DNA of 64,000 bases, taken from positions 61,005,815 to 61,069,814 of the forward strand of contig NC_058189.1 in NCBI RefSeq assembly GCF_907165205.1. The letters are read 5' to 3'. The position numbers and the translations under genes are program-made. Source of the DNA: Coccinella septempunctata (Eukaryota > Arthropoda > Insecta > Coleoptera > Coccinellidae). The notes under the pieces were generated by a model. It saw only the letters and a list, made by a program, of their open reading frames with translations. It was not told the DNA's origin and made no database searches. Shown in pieces: positions 34,954-45,539 of the stretch. Position 1 is the first letter of the stretch. Every line of letters starts with the position of its first letter.

Positions 34954-36236
34954 GGCAGAAACTCATTCGAACTGCCGATGAAGAATGAATAACCATCCAC
35001 CCTGGAACGTTTCCGCAGGTGGAACATTTTTCGCAGCAATTATTCCGGAACGTTTCCCGAACTGCACGGAATTCGACTAGGCGCAAATTTCCCTAGGAAC
35101 CTAGGAACGTTCGACTTTCCAGCGCGCCCCATTTCCCGTCGTCCTATTTTATGGGTCTCCGCGGTCTGGCTGCCTGCGTCATCGCTGACCTCTCCCAGAA
35201 CATTGCAACTATCGGTCGTAAAGTGCAGTTCGTAAACCTCGATCGTGCTCTTCTCAAATCAACAAGAGATTCATTTGGGAGCGTTCCGCTAAGTGTTGGC
35301 CGGGATAAGAGGCAGCGTTGTGATATCCGACGATTCCGGTCAGAACGTGATCCATAAAATCCTCTAAATATCAACAGTTGGGATTCTGTCTCGAGCGATT
35401 CGTGGAATCGTCGTGGATCGATTGCGGGACCGTTTCACGAACGGTTCGATGTGGATCTTCCTAGAGCTCCCCACCGACGACCAACACGGTTTGGAAAAGT
35501 GTCTTGTTGGCAACCATTTGTCACTTTGGTTTTTCCTTCACTAGGAGTCACCTCACATCAATCTAATTCTTCTGTCTAAAAGATACCTAAGGTTTGTTTC
35601 GTGAGAGTAGGCAAGTCTTTCACGAAACAAACTGCTGGAAAGTGCACAGATATTCCCTACACCAACGCCATCACCCTTACACTCTCAGAAACATACTTGA
35701 CAAGAACCCACGACAGTATTCAAAACCACAATTCGACGTCTATCTAACTCACTTGTTGATGAAGAGAAATCAAGGCAACGTACAGATTTGGCTACCAATA
35801 TTTTTTTGTATATTTATCTGCTCAGGTACAGTAGGTGCCTGGTTTACTGGTACTCACTGGCGAAGATTCTACTCCGACAAAACACCTCAGCTTCCATTTT
35901 GATGAAAGAAGGAAATTTGGTGACGACAAGTTTTTGGAGTTGTTGATTGAAGAGGATAGATAGGATGTGCATGATGTGCAGCTCTAGTGATGCTTGAGAA
36001 CCTTTGAGGAACTGGCATTTTTTCGAGGAGCTGGACGGACCAGGATAACCTGTATAGAACAGGCACAAAGCTGAAACTATCCTAGGATGTTTCAATGGCA
36101 TTAGTAGATGTTCCAATAGCAATATAAGGTTGTTGGCGTTCATATTTTTGAATTCCTGATGATGTCAACCAAACTTGCCGAAATGCATTGTATTTTTTCA
36201 TAGGAATAAATTATCCTGCATGGAGAAGACCTTCAT
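34954..36236. other. GC-richer non-coding stretch
   Basis: 34960-35500 is clearly richer in GC and CpG than the rest of the window. It holds a pair of fully overlapping opposite-strand open frames (35151-35357 plus, 35144-35374 minus) with no recognisable domain. 35594-36230 is AT-rich again; the hammerhead-like word at 36156 is listed separately. No gene can be supported. Confidence 0.35.
36156..36192 (+). other. Weak hammerhead-like core
   Basis: CTGATGA (36156-36162), a potential but mismatched hairpin (GTCAA with TTGCC), then GAAA (36180-36183) followed by the self-complementary TGCAT. The arrangement resembles the 43667 motif. The stem has one mismatch, so this is at best a decayed ribozyme of an old retroelement. 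An AATAAA lies about 20 bp downstream. Confidence 0.25.
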
Positions 36237-36527
36237 TTGTATCTAGGGGTCGGCAAGTTCTTGAAAATTTCAAGATCTTGTCTTTATTTCAAGACAAGAA
36301 GTGATTGCAGAATTTCAAGACAAGATAAGAAATTTTATTTCAATACTAACATTTTTTGTCAAGAAAACAAGATAAAAAATATCTTGTCTATCCATGAATA
36401 CGGTAAAACGTGTTTATTTGTTAAGAAGATAACATATTTCAACATGAAATGCCTATTTCTATGCATTGCACAAATTTTCTGCTAGAAAAATATAAATTGA
36501 AAATAATTAAGGATAATCTTGTTGAGT
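36237..36527 (+). repeat. Dispersed repeat D, copy 1
   Basis: It starts AGGGGTCGGCAAGTTCTTG and contains several CAAGACAAG words. It ends AAGGATAATCTTGTTGA, which is also where copy 2 (42464-42750) leaves its similarity. The family is unknown. It abuts a mariner fragment. Confidence 0.65.
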
Positions 36528-37400
36528 TGATGAGAGGTAAGCAGATTTACGAAGATATGCTTAATACCCTTGGTGATCAATGACCTTCGTATGCGACCGT
36601 GAAAAATTGGACTGCAAGCTTCAAAAAAAGTAAATTTTCCATTGAAAATGATGACCGATCGGGAAGGCCAGTTCCTCTGTCAGTCCCCGAAAATATCGAT
36701 GCAGTTCATGACATGATTTTGTGAGACCGTCGAATTGGGCTAAAACGGATATCTGAAAAACTGAATATTTCATACGAACGCATTCATCAATTTGGACATG
36801 AGAAAAATGGCTGCAAAATGGATCCCCAAATGTTTGAATGTTGACCAAAAGCGTGCAAGGGTAGAAGCAACGCGTTCCATCTGTGCTATGGATGAGACTT
36901 GGGTACATTTCTACGATCCAGAAACAAAACAGCAATCGATGGAATGGAGACACTCTGGTTCTCCAAGACCTAAGAAGTATCGTGTCCAAAAATCAGCTGG
37001 AAAAGTTCTTGCTTGAGTTTTTTGGGACCACCATGGAGTAATCATGATTAATTCTTTGGATAAGGGTAGAACAATACCCGGAGATTATTATTCGACATTA
37101 CTGACCACTCTACGGAAAAAAATTAAAGAGAAAAGACGCGGAAAGCTATCCGAAGGTGTTTTGTTTTTGCAGGACAACACCCCTGCGTTCAAATCTCACG
37201 TTGGCATGCAAGAAATTCGTGATTTAGGGTTTGAATTACTAGAACACCCCCGCTTATTGACCAGATTTTGCTCCATCGGACTATTATCTCTTTCCTCAAC
37301 TGAAAAAAAGTTTAAAAGGTCGTAAATTTTCTTACAACGAGAAGGTAATGAAAGCTGTGAAGGTCTGGTTTGCAGAGCAAGAAGAAACATTTTTTTTAAA
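36528..37400 (+). pseudogene. Mariner (DD34D) transposase, copy 2, both ends lost
   Basis: It begins inside the first helix-turn-helix region (AGAGGTAAGCAGATTTACGA). Remaining blocks: LKRISEKLNISYER (recognition helix), AMDETWVHFYDPETKQQSME (first Asp), LQDNTPAFKSHVGMQEIRDL (second Asp) and EHPRLLTRFCS, a frameshifted form of the third Asp block PPYSPDLAPSD. There is a stop before the HTH (TGA for the Leu-Ser start at 36721), a small deletion that joins SICA to MDETW, and a TGA at 37015. Neither terminal repeat is present; it stops near 37400 in the FFLKG motif region. The lesions differ from those of copies 1, 3 and 4. Confidence 0.9.
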
Positions 37401-37496
37401 GGTCACATTCATCTCGTAAAATTTAAATGAACAGCATGAAGCTGCGCTGACCACCGACAAATAAAAGCGAACCTTAATGTACCTTCATGGGCATTA

Positions 37497-38425
37497 GAGT
37501 CATTCGGGGTAACTGAGCGCAGTGGGGAAGTGTGCGCAGTGCGTATATCTCGACTATGCAATGTATGAAAGAGAGGTTCATTTGGGTGAAGAAAGGGCGC
37601 AGAATCCCCAAATTCGTTTTTCATAGGAGTGCGCCGTGCGACGTTTTTTAACTTTTTATTTGCAATCAATCAAATTCACTAGTTTTCTTGTTAATTTTTA
37701 GCATCTCTGCAAATTCTGCCAGGTCCAAGTTCCGAATCCGGCAGTGTTAAACAATATTTTATTCGATCATGCGCATATTAATCTAAATATATAATAAAAA
37801 ATTTTAGGTTCTCTTAGCTGCTCAACTCTATAAGAACGTCAATTCAAATTTTGGCTTACTGGGGAAAGTGTGCGCGGGTAAGTGTGCGCATAGATTCATT
37901 ATATGGGCATTAGTTCAGTGAGGAATAAATTATGATATTGTTGATATTCTTGGTTAAGACTCGATCAATATTGTCCTATTTGTTCAGAAAAATATGAAGA
38001 GCCACCAACAGGGGAATGTATCAAGTGTTGTGTTCACCAAGAATTGTGGCACGAACAATAATGCACTGCTTGTAAAAAGGCGCTTCTGTATTGACAATAA
38101 ACAGCATTTCTCTAATATTGTAACATTTTGATGACATTATTTTGTAATTTGTTTTGATTGTGTGGTTCACTAAGCACTGCGTTCACTTACCCCGTGAGGG
38201 TGCGCACACTTACCCGCAATACGGGGCATGTGAACGCACTCCGACTTTCTCTATTAAATTCTTTTTTGCGGAAAGAAAACGTTTTTGTTTGTTTGCTTTC
38301 TGATGTTTTCTTATAGATTAGAAAATTCTCTATCTTATGAATATGTTTTAATTTTCCTAGCTTCAACATTTGAAACAGGGTATGGCTTGAAAGGCAAAAG
38401 TGCGCACAGTTGCCCCGAATGACTC
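37497..38425 (+). mobile_element. TIR element with GTGTGCGC motifs (929 bp)
   Basis: The left end GAGTCATTCGGGGTAACTG pairs with the right end CAGTTGCCCCGAATGACTC, with TA outside (37495-37496 and 38426-38427). The octamer GTGTGCGC or its inverse recurs near both ends (about 37529, 37868, 37884, 38203 and, as GTGCGCAC, 38399), often next to GGGGTAAG-type words. This looks like an array of subterminal transposase-binding sites. It carries a zinc-finger coding remnant (next entry). Confidence 0.85.
37972..38082 (+). pseudogene. Cys-rich zinc-finger remnant of a transposase
   Basis: The frame reads CPICSEKYEEPPTGECIKCC, then VHQELWHEQ, a stop, and CTACKK. The spacing CxxC, then a PP(T/x)E-type linker, CxxC, WHE and CxxC, is that of the PHD-like C-terminal domain found on many insect pogo/jerky-type DDE transposases. 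It sits inside a TA-flanked inverted-repeat element, which suits such an origin. One in-frame TAA precedes the last CxxC, so it is dead. No catalytic domain is seen. A host zinc-finger pseudogene is a less likely alternative. Confidence 0.55.
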
Positions 38426-38427
38426 TA

Positions 38428-39332
38428 CGTGGTTTATCAGAATGAATGATTTTGAGAGGATGCGAAGGAATGCCACGCTGTTTTCGCAATCCTCCGAGGA
38501 ACTTCATGAATAGATTTATTAGTAGATACTCCGAGTGAAATTATTGGCGTACAGCCTAGGAATTCAAGGTCAACGTCTTTCAAGAACCAACAACACTCGC
38601 ACACCTTTCCAGCCTACATATTTCCACAGCCCAATTCAGCGTACGATGTTGTTTTCCAAGGAATGCACCTAACCCGACTGTACACTTTCGGGCCCGAGCA
38701 AACACAACCATAATTAACCCAGACTCCTTCGAGAGCCGCGCTCGCTGCCGAGAATGCGCTTCCTAGGATGTTTTCGCGCCATTTTTGCACTCTGTGGTTT
38801 ATTCTAATTGGCGATATAAATACGAACACCATTAAAAACGATTGTACATCTGTTCCTATCTTTAGAACAACGGCTGCGCGCGCTCGGATAAATCATGTAC
38901 GAGCTTACATACTATGTTGCTGCTACTTTCCGCACCTTGAGCATGCAGCGTTCGGTGGAATACTTCGGATATTTGCCCGTTTTTATGCGGGAGACCTATT
39001 GGATGGCTGAGCAAAGTCGTATATGCATATCAGGTTCTAACGTAAATGTTGATGTCAGGAAAAATGTGAAATAGAACTTGAATACTGTTGAATTCCTTTC
39101 GAAGAAACAAATGTCACATAAGAGTTATTTGAAAAGCTAATAATTGACATCTCCGACAGTTAGTTAGTGTAGATATCACCTTCTGATAACATCAAGGTAC
39201 CACCTGACCAACATCCAGCGAAGGAAGTTTTCAATTTTATAAAATTTTCCGTAACTTCTTGGAGTCTTCAGGGCTGTAGGAAGGATATGTAATCAATAAA
39301 GTATTTCTTTTCCATTCATTTTTCTATATATA
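38428..39332. other. Non-coding stretch, no gene seen
   Basis: 38590-39010 is GC-richer and lacks repeats. The opposite-strand frames (38614-38832 minus, 38768-39010 plus) have no recognisable domain. Confidence 0.35.
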
Positions 39333-40530
39333 TACTCATCCACATTTATTTTAGCAGTCGGTTGGCCATGAAATAATTTTCTCAAGTTTTTGTAACTAAA
39401 ACGGAGTAAGGTTGGCACTCATGAAATGTCGTTAATGTCTCAACACCGTTGCCACAACTAATATCTATTTTTTTTTTACGAAAATGCCGAAAGTGATTGA
39501 AAAAAGAGACAGGGTTTCAGGAAGTGCTATTTAGAATTCAGGTCCGCTCATTCAAATAGTTATACCCAGATATTCTAAAATCCACAATACGTCAGACGGT
39601 AGCGAAAATATTCAATGTAAGAAAATAAAGAATTTATATAATGTTGCATCTGAATCTAAACTACTTATATTTCAGCTGAATATTTCCACAATCAGAAAGA
39701 TTGTGAATGAAGAGGATGACAAAGAGTTTCCTTATATTGGGGGACCCAAAAAAGTGGTGGCATTTGAGAATTTTATGTTTGAGTGAATTGATACGAAAAG
39801 TTCACTACAGGATTTTCGATGAATGTCATCGTAGAATAAGTTCCCGAAAATTGATTTTTCTATTTTTCATTCGACTTGTCCTATACCTGTAAATGTCTTA
39901 AGGTACCAATAAATACCTAATTATTATTATTATATCAATGCATTAAGATGAACTGCCACAAATACGCGCCAGTTGTCCTGCTTATTGTTTATTCATGTGA
40001 AATTTTTGTTCAAAGGTGAAGTTCATCTTGACTTGAAACTTCCTTTAATTCCTTCTACTTATATTGATGCAAGATGATTTTAGATGAAGAATTTAACATT
40101 CTTGTGATTATTTGTTAATTCCTTCGGGAGATACCCATTCCCAATCACTGCACCATATGCATTTCATCTTCGGGTTAATATTTTTGAAATCTACAACTGA
40201 TGTAACGTATTCAAACTTTAGCCAAAGAAGATTACGAACATTAACTCTCCTCAAGCTAGTGCATATTATGATATTATACTGATCTCTTGTATTTTCCATG
40301 CAGATAACTGGATTTGGTATGCCTTCAATCAGTTTGTATAAACTTCAATTATGTTCGTCACATATTTTCCGAAGAGATTCGACATTTTGATAAAATACGT
40401 AATAACAGAAACTTTTACGTAGAACAACATTGCGTTGATTTAAATCCCAAAAATGTTTTGACAAGTGTCATAACCCCACATTTTCGTACTATACAGAGTG
40501 AAATGTGTCAAATTTCCATGGCCAACCGAT
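39333..40530 (+). mobile_element. Family A TIR element, copy 4, right end truncated
   Basis: The left end TACTCATCCACATTTATTTT is preceded by TA (39331-39332). The element runs in full family order and stops at GGCCAACCGA, losing the last ~30 bp of the right repeat. The fossil intron is longer (GTAAGAAAATAAAGAATT to TTTCAG, about 60 nt). Exon 2 remains recognisable. Confidence 0.9.
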
Positions 40531-40615
40531 GTTCGGATGTTCTCAAATAGATGTTATTCCTTAAAAATGGTAAAAGTAGATAAGGATAGCTCATTTAGGA
40601 AATATTTCATTCATA

Positions 40616-41190
40616 CAGGGTGAGTCTTTGACTCGTATAAATATTTTAACTGTAAATTCTTGAGGTCGAAAGAAACACTTCTTTCCCCTACTGTTTTTTC
40701 CGATTCGGCTCTGTTTAAAAGATACAGGCTGTTGAAAAACCATAACCCAAATTTATTTTTAGTTCTATCTCACAAACGGTTTTGAATGAAATGAATTTCA
40801 GAACAAAGTGTTCCACTTATTTGATGAATCTTCTTCGAACACAAGATATCACCCACGTCTTTCAGTTTTCTCATTATGACCATTACATACCATAAAAATA
40901 CCAAAAATTCAAAAAACCCAACTCTTGAAACTGAATGGGACACTATCTAACGAATATTTGACGGTTTTGTAGTATAAAAGTATTCTTAATATTTTTTTGT
41001 ATAATGCGCCGTTTTCGAGTAATTTGATGTTCAAAAATTAAAAAATTATTAGTGAAATTTGAAAAATTGGGTACTTTGACTGAATACAACTCTGTTCAAC
41101 ACCCACAGATGTGTAGTGTCACAGATTTAGCTAGTTATTCTGAAAACAATTTTGTTTTCCCTCTGTGCCCAGCTCATTATGAAAACTGAA
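40616..41190 (-). mobile_element. Family B, copy 6, truncated
   Basis: It starts CAGGGTGAGTCTTTGACTCG next to TA (40614-40615). The interior runs in reverse orientation (CCACAGATGTGTAGTGTCAC near 41102). Similarity stops at about 41190, where a different inverted-repeat sequence begins. Confidence 0.86.
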
Positions 41191-41264
41191 AAAAGATGGT
41201 ATAGAAAACATGTGCTTTCTCCTCCTGTCCTTCGTTGTTTCACAGAACATGAAATAAAACTCTC

Positions 41265-41790
41265 TATACCTTGCCAACTTCAAATTGAGACTTATCACAT
41301 TCGAATTGGGATTGAACAAATTCAAAATGAGAATGAGCAACTTCAAAATGGTGAACACATTCAAAATGGGTCTAAACAATATTATATTGAGAGAAGTAAT
41401 TTACAGTTTCATTTCATATTTCAAGAGAATTGTTCAAAAGAAACTATGAATGCAAATGAGGAAAAAGTTATTGTACATCGCAGAGGTGTATATAAACTTA
41501 ATCTAACGCTATTCTATGAACAATTCAATAGAAAAATTTGAGAATCAATACAAAACACTCAAATTGCTCTGATCAATACCTTTATTACGTATTCGTCAAT
41601 ATTTGTGAAGTATCGAATTTTAGTGGAGATGTCATTTCCCAATATAAGATTGTTTAGTTCCATTTTGAATGTGTTTATTCCCAACTCGATTGTGTTTACC
41701 ATTCTGAAGTTGCTTATTCTCATTTTGAATTTGTTTTATCCTAATTTGAATGTGATTAGTCTCAATTTGAAGTTGAAAAGATATGGAAAT
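41265..41790. repeat. Inverted repeat with internal tandem words
   Basis: The left half (about 41270-41400) contains ACATTCGAATTGGGATTGAA, ATTCAAAATGAGAATGAGCA and ACATTCAAAATGGG. The right half (about 41640-41785) contains their complements, such as CATTTTGAATGTGTTTATTC and TTCTCATTTTGAATTTGTTT. The word ATTCAAAATG with a spacer of about 12-15 bp recurs three or more times per arm. A 129-codon frame (41152-41541 plus) crosses the left arm and encodes Gln/Asn-rich repeats; see findings. The family is unknown. Confidence 0.7.
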
Positions 41791-42463
41791 TATTTTTCAG
41801 TTTTTTAAATTATTTTGATTATGAACGGAAAGGTTGAAGGAGAATATTCAACTCATGCGCTGCTTTAAATGAATTCAAAACTTTTAATATCTATGATGTT
41901 ATATTCTGGCTCAGCTACGTTAGCCACAACCAACCATCGAAAATCGTTAGTTTTCGAACCGAATCAAAGCAACTCAATACGCCCAGTTCAAAGAAGGGCT
42001 TTCGAAATTGCGCAGCAGAATGTACGAATCGAAAATCAGAGCCGCCCATCGCAATACCCCATCCGACCAGCCATTACCACCAGATTACACTCCAAATGAA
42101 ATACAACGCATTCAACAATTCACTCGTATCCTTTCTAATTAGGGATGCATCAGCTTAATCTGCAATTTTCTGCCGCCACATTGAATGAGGCTAAATTGCC
42201 TGCTTAATAAGCCGCATTGGTTTTGATACTGGAGCCCTGAATCGTGTATGATATAGTGTGTCGCCTAGACGGCGACTTAACACAATTATTCGATGCACTT
42301 CATCTAATTGTCTATGACCTTTGACCTGGGAATTCGTGGCTCATCAACACGTCGCATATGCTTGCACGGGTCCAGTTCTGTCTCGTAGTTGGATGACGGG
42401 CGAAACTTTACTGATTAATGGCAAAAATTGAATATTTCTCATAAAAATTTAATATAAGAAGTA
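41791..42463. other. Non-coding stretch, no gene seen
   Basis: There is no repeat or coding evidence; 41869-42099 is an unsupported 76-codon frame. Confidence 0.35.
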
Positions 42464-43271
42464 GGGGCGACCAAGTTCTTGAAAATTTCAAGATATATAC
42501 AAGAACTATTTTCAGATTTTCAAGACAAGACAAGAAATTTTATGTCAATAACCAGATTTCTTTTCAAGAAAATAAGTATTCTTCAAATATCTTGTTTAAC
42601 CATGAATACGCTAAAACGTATTAATTTTTAGAAAAAAATAAATTGAAGATAATTCACGATAATCTTGTTGAAACTGAAATTGGAATCTAGATTTGCAATT
42701 ATCATTTCCAGGCATACACTTTCTTTATGTTTATGAAAACATGATATATACGAGCATATATTGAAAAATTATACTATAGAACCACACAAAATTTCAATAT
42801 CAAAATATTTTATTACTCAACATATTCTCCTCTCAATTGGATACATTTCTTACAGCGATCCTGCAACGTCTCTAGACATTTCAAAAAAAATGTTTCTTCT
42901 TGCTTTGCAAACCAGACCTCCACAGCTTTTATTGCCTCCTCGTTGAAAGAAAATTTACGACCTTTAAACTTTTTTTCAGTAGAGGAAAGAGATGATAGTC
43001 AGATGGTGCCAAATCTGGTGATTAAGGGGGGTATTTTAGTAATTCAAACTCTAATCAAGAATTTTTTGCATCGCAACATGAGATTTGTGTGCAGGGGCGT
43101 TGTCCTGCAAACACAAAACACCTTTGAATAGCTTTCCGCGTCTTTTCTCTTTAATTTTTTCCCGTAGAGTGGTCAATAATGTCGAACAGTCATCTCCGGT
43201 TATTGATCTACCCTTATTTGGATTAAGGTTATTTGGGTTGCAGTCAGATCAAACAGAGTACTCTTTTTTCC

Positions 43272-43309
43272 TTAGCTCGAGCTTTCGGACTATTTTAGTC
43301 CTTCATCAG
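43272..43309 (-). ncRNA. Hammerhead-ribozyme-like core, left arm
   Basis: On the minus strand the same order appears as in the right arm: CTGATGA (43309-43303), hairpin GGACTA/TAGTCC, GAAA (43286-43283), and GCTCGAGC followed by TA. The core is base for base the same as the right-arm copy, so the two arms either arose together or are young. Confidence 0.42.
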
Positions 43310-43666
43310 GAGCAGAATTTGAGGTTAGTTTGTAAGATGTAATCGTACATATAGTAAAAGTAATATCTTGAGACGTAGTTTATGTTATTTTCCGCTATTC
43401 CAAATTTGTGGGTAATGATGAATTCTCAACGGGATTGTACAGATAATAATTGAATTAACATAATATCGAACATCTATAACAGTTCCACGGTCATGTTGAA
43501 CATTTTTGGTGACGTATGTCATTCAATTATTATCTGTACAATCCCGTTGAGAATTCATCATTACCCACAAATTTGGATTAGCGGAAAATAACATAAACTA
43601 CGTCTCAAGATATTACTTTTACTATATGTACGATTACATCTTACAAACTAACCTCAAATTCTGCTC

Positions 43667-43704
43667 CTGATGAAGGACTAAAATAGTCCGAAAGCTCGAG
43701 CTAA
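43667..43704 (+). ncRNA. Hammerhead-ribozyme-like core, right arm
   Basis: CTGATGA (43667-43673), one extra A, a perfect 6-bp hairpin GGACTA/TAGTCC with loop AAA (43675-43689), GAAA (43690-43693), and the self-complementary GCTCGAGC followed by TA. These are the conserved pieces of a type I hammerhead with a very short stem III, as reported for Penelope-like elements, where pairing between two copies completes the stem. The extra A and the poorly defined stem I weaken the case. Activity is not shown. Confidence 0.45.
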
Positions 43705-44890
43705 GGAAAAAAGAGTACTCTGTTTGATCTGACTGCAACCCAAATAACCTAAATCCAAATATATCAGAACAGTCGACTACATACCTATCTGATCTACCCT
43801 TATCCAAAAAATCAATCATGATTACTCCATGGCAATCCCAAAAAACTGAAGCAAGAACTTTTCCAGCAGATTTTTGGACATGAAACTTCTTAGGTCTTGG
43901 AGAACCAGAGTGTCGACATTCCATCGATTGTTGCTTCGTTTCTGGATCGTAGAAATGTGCCCAAGTCTCATCCATAGTAACAATTCGGTTTAAGAAGTTT
44001 ACATCGTTTTCAAATCGAGCACAGATCGAAGGCGATGCTTCTACCCTTGCACGCATTTTGTCAACATTCAACATTTGGGGATCCATTTTGCAGCTATTTT
44101 TATCATGTCCAAATTGACGTGAACTATATGATGAACGCGTTTGTATGAAATATTCAGTGCTTCAGATATCCGTTTTAGCCCAATTCGACGGTCTGATGAA
44201 ATCATGTCATGAACTGCATCGACATTTTCGGGGACTGACACAGAAACTGGCCTTTCCGATCGGTCATCATCTTCAATGTAAAATTTACCTATTTTGAAGC
44301 TTGCAGTCCAATTTTTCACGGTCGCATACGAAGGACATTGATCACCAAGAGTACTAAGCATATCTTCGTTAATCTGCTTACCTCTTAACCCTTTCAAATA
44401 CAGGATGATGGCTCGATAGTCCAATTTTTCGACTTTCACAATTTCGATGGACATCTTCTTTATTTTAATTTATTACGTATTTCTAGTTTACTCTTTTGAC
44501 CTCAAACTTCACACAGAGACTTCTAATGAGTTATCGTTCGTTGCTATGGTAACGCAATATTTTTTTTATGCAAGGAACTGGTCTAGGCTAACAAGATATC
44601 AATACATCCTGGTAAAGGGGGTTAAGAGTGCAACTGCGCGACGTCATTTTGAGTTCGTCAGAAAACAAATAAATATCGGGGAACCAGCCGATAGTCGTGT
44701 TAGCACGAAACTCAATGAAAAGTTCGCCGATAATCACCATATACGGTGTCACTGGTTAATCACGAAATTTCAAGATCTTAAAATTTCTTGAGTGAAGAAC
44801 CTCAAGGTAAGATTTTTCAAAATGTCTTAACTATTTCTCAAAACAGACAAGACAAGAAGTTTGTCGTCGAGACAAGAATTCGATTCCTAT

Positions 44891-45539
44891 TTAGAAGTGT
44901 CTACTTTTTTTTCTATCCAATTTGTGGTCAATCGGTGGCGAGCCTGAGTTTAGGTTAAAATCAATTCAACCACATCAGACAGAAGAGTTCCGTATAAGCC
45001 TGACTCTTAACAGATAAGAATACTGGTCAGTTCAACTTTGTGCTCGCACACAATGGAAGATTTCACTTATCATCTGATCGGTATGAACCTGAACGACAAC
45101 GTCCATCGACTTGACCAAGCGCCCATTACCTCCTTCAAGGGTCAGAGAACTCCCTGGGGAACATAAAAGCAAGAAATTACAGCCGGGTCAAGTTTGCAGT
45201 GTTAATAAGGGGACGAAGCATACCTTTATCTGCCAATGGCGGGCTGGATCATTTACATTATCAATTGAAACGGCTACAATGTTGGCCCAGACACATCGGG
45301 CTCATTGACTCTGACAAGGTGTCATTCTGCGGACAGGGCAGGCTTTTGAAATTGCCACGTGATTGAAAAAAATAGTCCACGACCTTGCTACCCAATTGTA
45401 TGAGTATAATATCTTGTGTTCTTATCTTTAATGAAAAAATTGAGAAATTACTGATCGAATGATCAATCTTGTGTGACTGTAGAGTACCTCTACAAAAAAT
45501 TAGACCTGTTTATAGGAAAATTGTCTAGGACAGCCGGTC
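44891..45539. other. Non-coding stretch, no gene seen
   Basis: I find no supported feature; 45111-45308 is an unsupported 65-codon frame. Confidence 0.35.

Larger units (their letters stand above)
43204..43802. mobile_element. Inverted insertion with 13-bp target duplication, Penelope-like
   Basis: TGATCTACCCTTA occurs on both sides (43204-43216 and 43790-43802), while other mariner copies have it once, so the 573 bp between is a clean insertion. The insert consists of arms 43217-43455 and 43521-43760 in inverted orientation, a 65-bp spacer and a ~25-bp tail at the right. Each arm contains a hammerhead-like core. Inverted terminal repeats, a variable long target duplication, a one-sided tail and hammerhead motifs are the known traits of Penelope-like retroelements. 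No reverse transcriptase is present, so this would be a repeat-only copy. Confidence 0.6.
43000..44454 (-). pseudogene. Mariner (DD34D) transposase, copy 3, split and frameshifted
   Basis: The start is at 44454 (MSIEIVKVEKLDYRAIILYL). The paired helix-turn-helix domain is intact: RGKQINEDMLSTLGDQCPSY and later LKRISEALNISYKRVHHIVH. After about 128 residues the frame shifts near 44070, then continues with TMDETWAHFYDPETKQQSME (first catalytic Asp) and VFWDCHGVIMIDFLDKGRS. The frame is then broken by the insertion at 43217-43789. Beyond it, the minus strand of about 43200-43000 still holds decayed matter for the second and third Asp blocks. It is a close relative of copies 1, 2 and 4. It is inactive through one frameshift, one insertion and later decay. 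Confidence 0.9.
42751..44612 (-). mobile_element. Mariner element, copy 3, both ends present
   Basis: The left end CGAGCATATATTGAAAAATT and the right end, whose inverse is CCAGGATGTATTGATATCTT, are the mariner terminal repeats of about 28 bp. TA lies at 42749-42750 and 44613-44614. The coding strand is minus. After removal of the 573-bp inner insertion, the length of ~1.29 kb is normal for mariner. Confidence 0.93.
42464..44890 (+). repeat. Dispersed repeat D, copy 2, split by a mariner
   Basis: The left part 42464-42750 starts AGGGGCGACCAAGTTCTTG and parallels 36237-36527. The mariner occupies 42751-44612. Further CAAGACAAG-type sequence follows at about 44760-44890 (GACAAGACAAGAAG and GAGACAAGAATTCGATTCC), which may be the far side of the same repeat. 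The link between the two sides is an inference. Confidence 0.5.

Noticed and set aside
35594..35902. 102-codon frame with a hydrophobic stretch (IFFCIFICSGTVGAWF) as a membrane protein
   Set aside because: No start context, no neighbouring exons and no family resemblance; a single hydrophobic run is expected by chance in AT-rich DNA.
44447..44791. 114-codon frame as a gene
   Set aside because: It overlaps the mariner leader and right terminal repeat in antisense and ends in repeat D; not a real gene.
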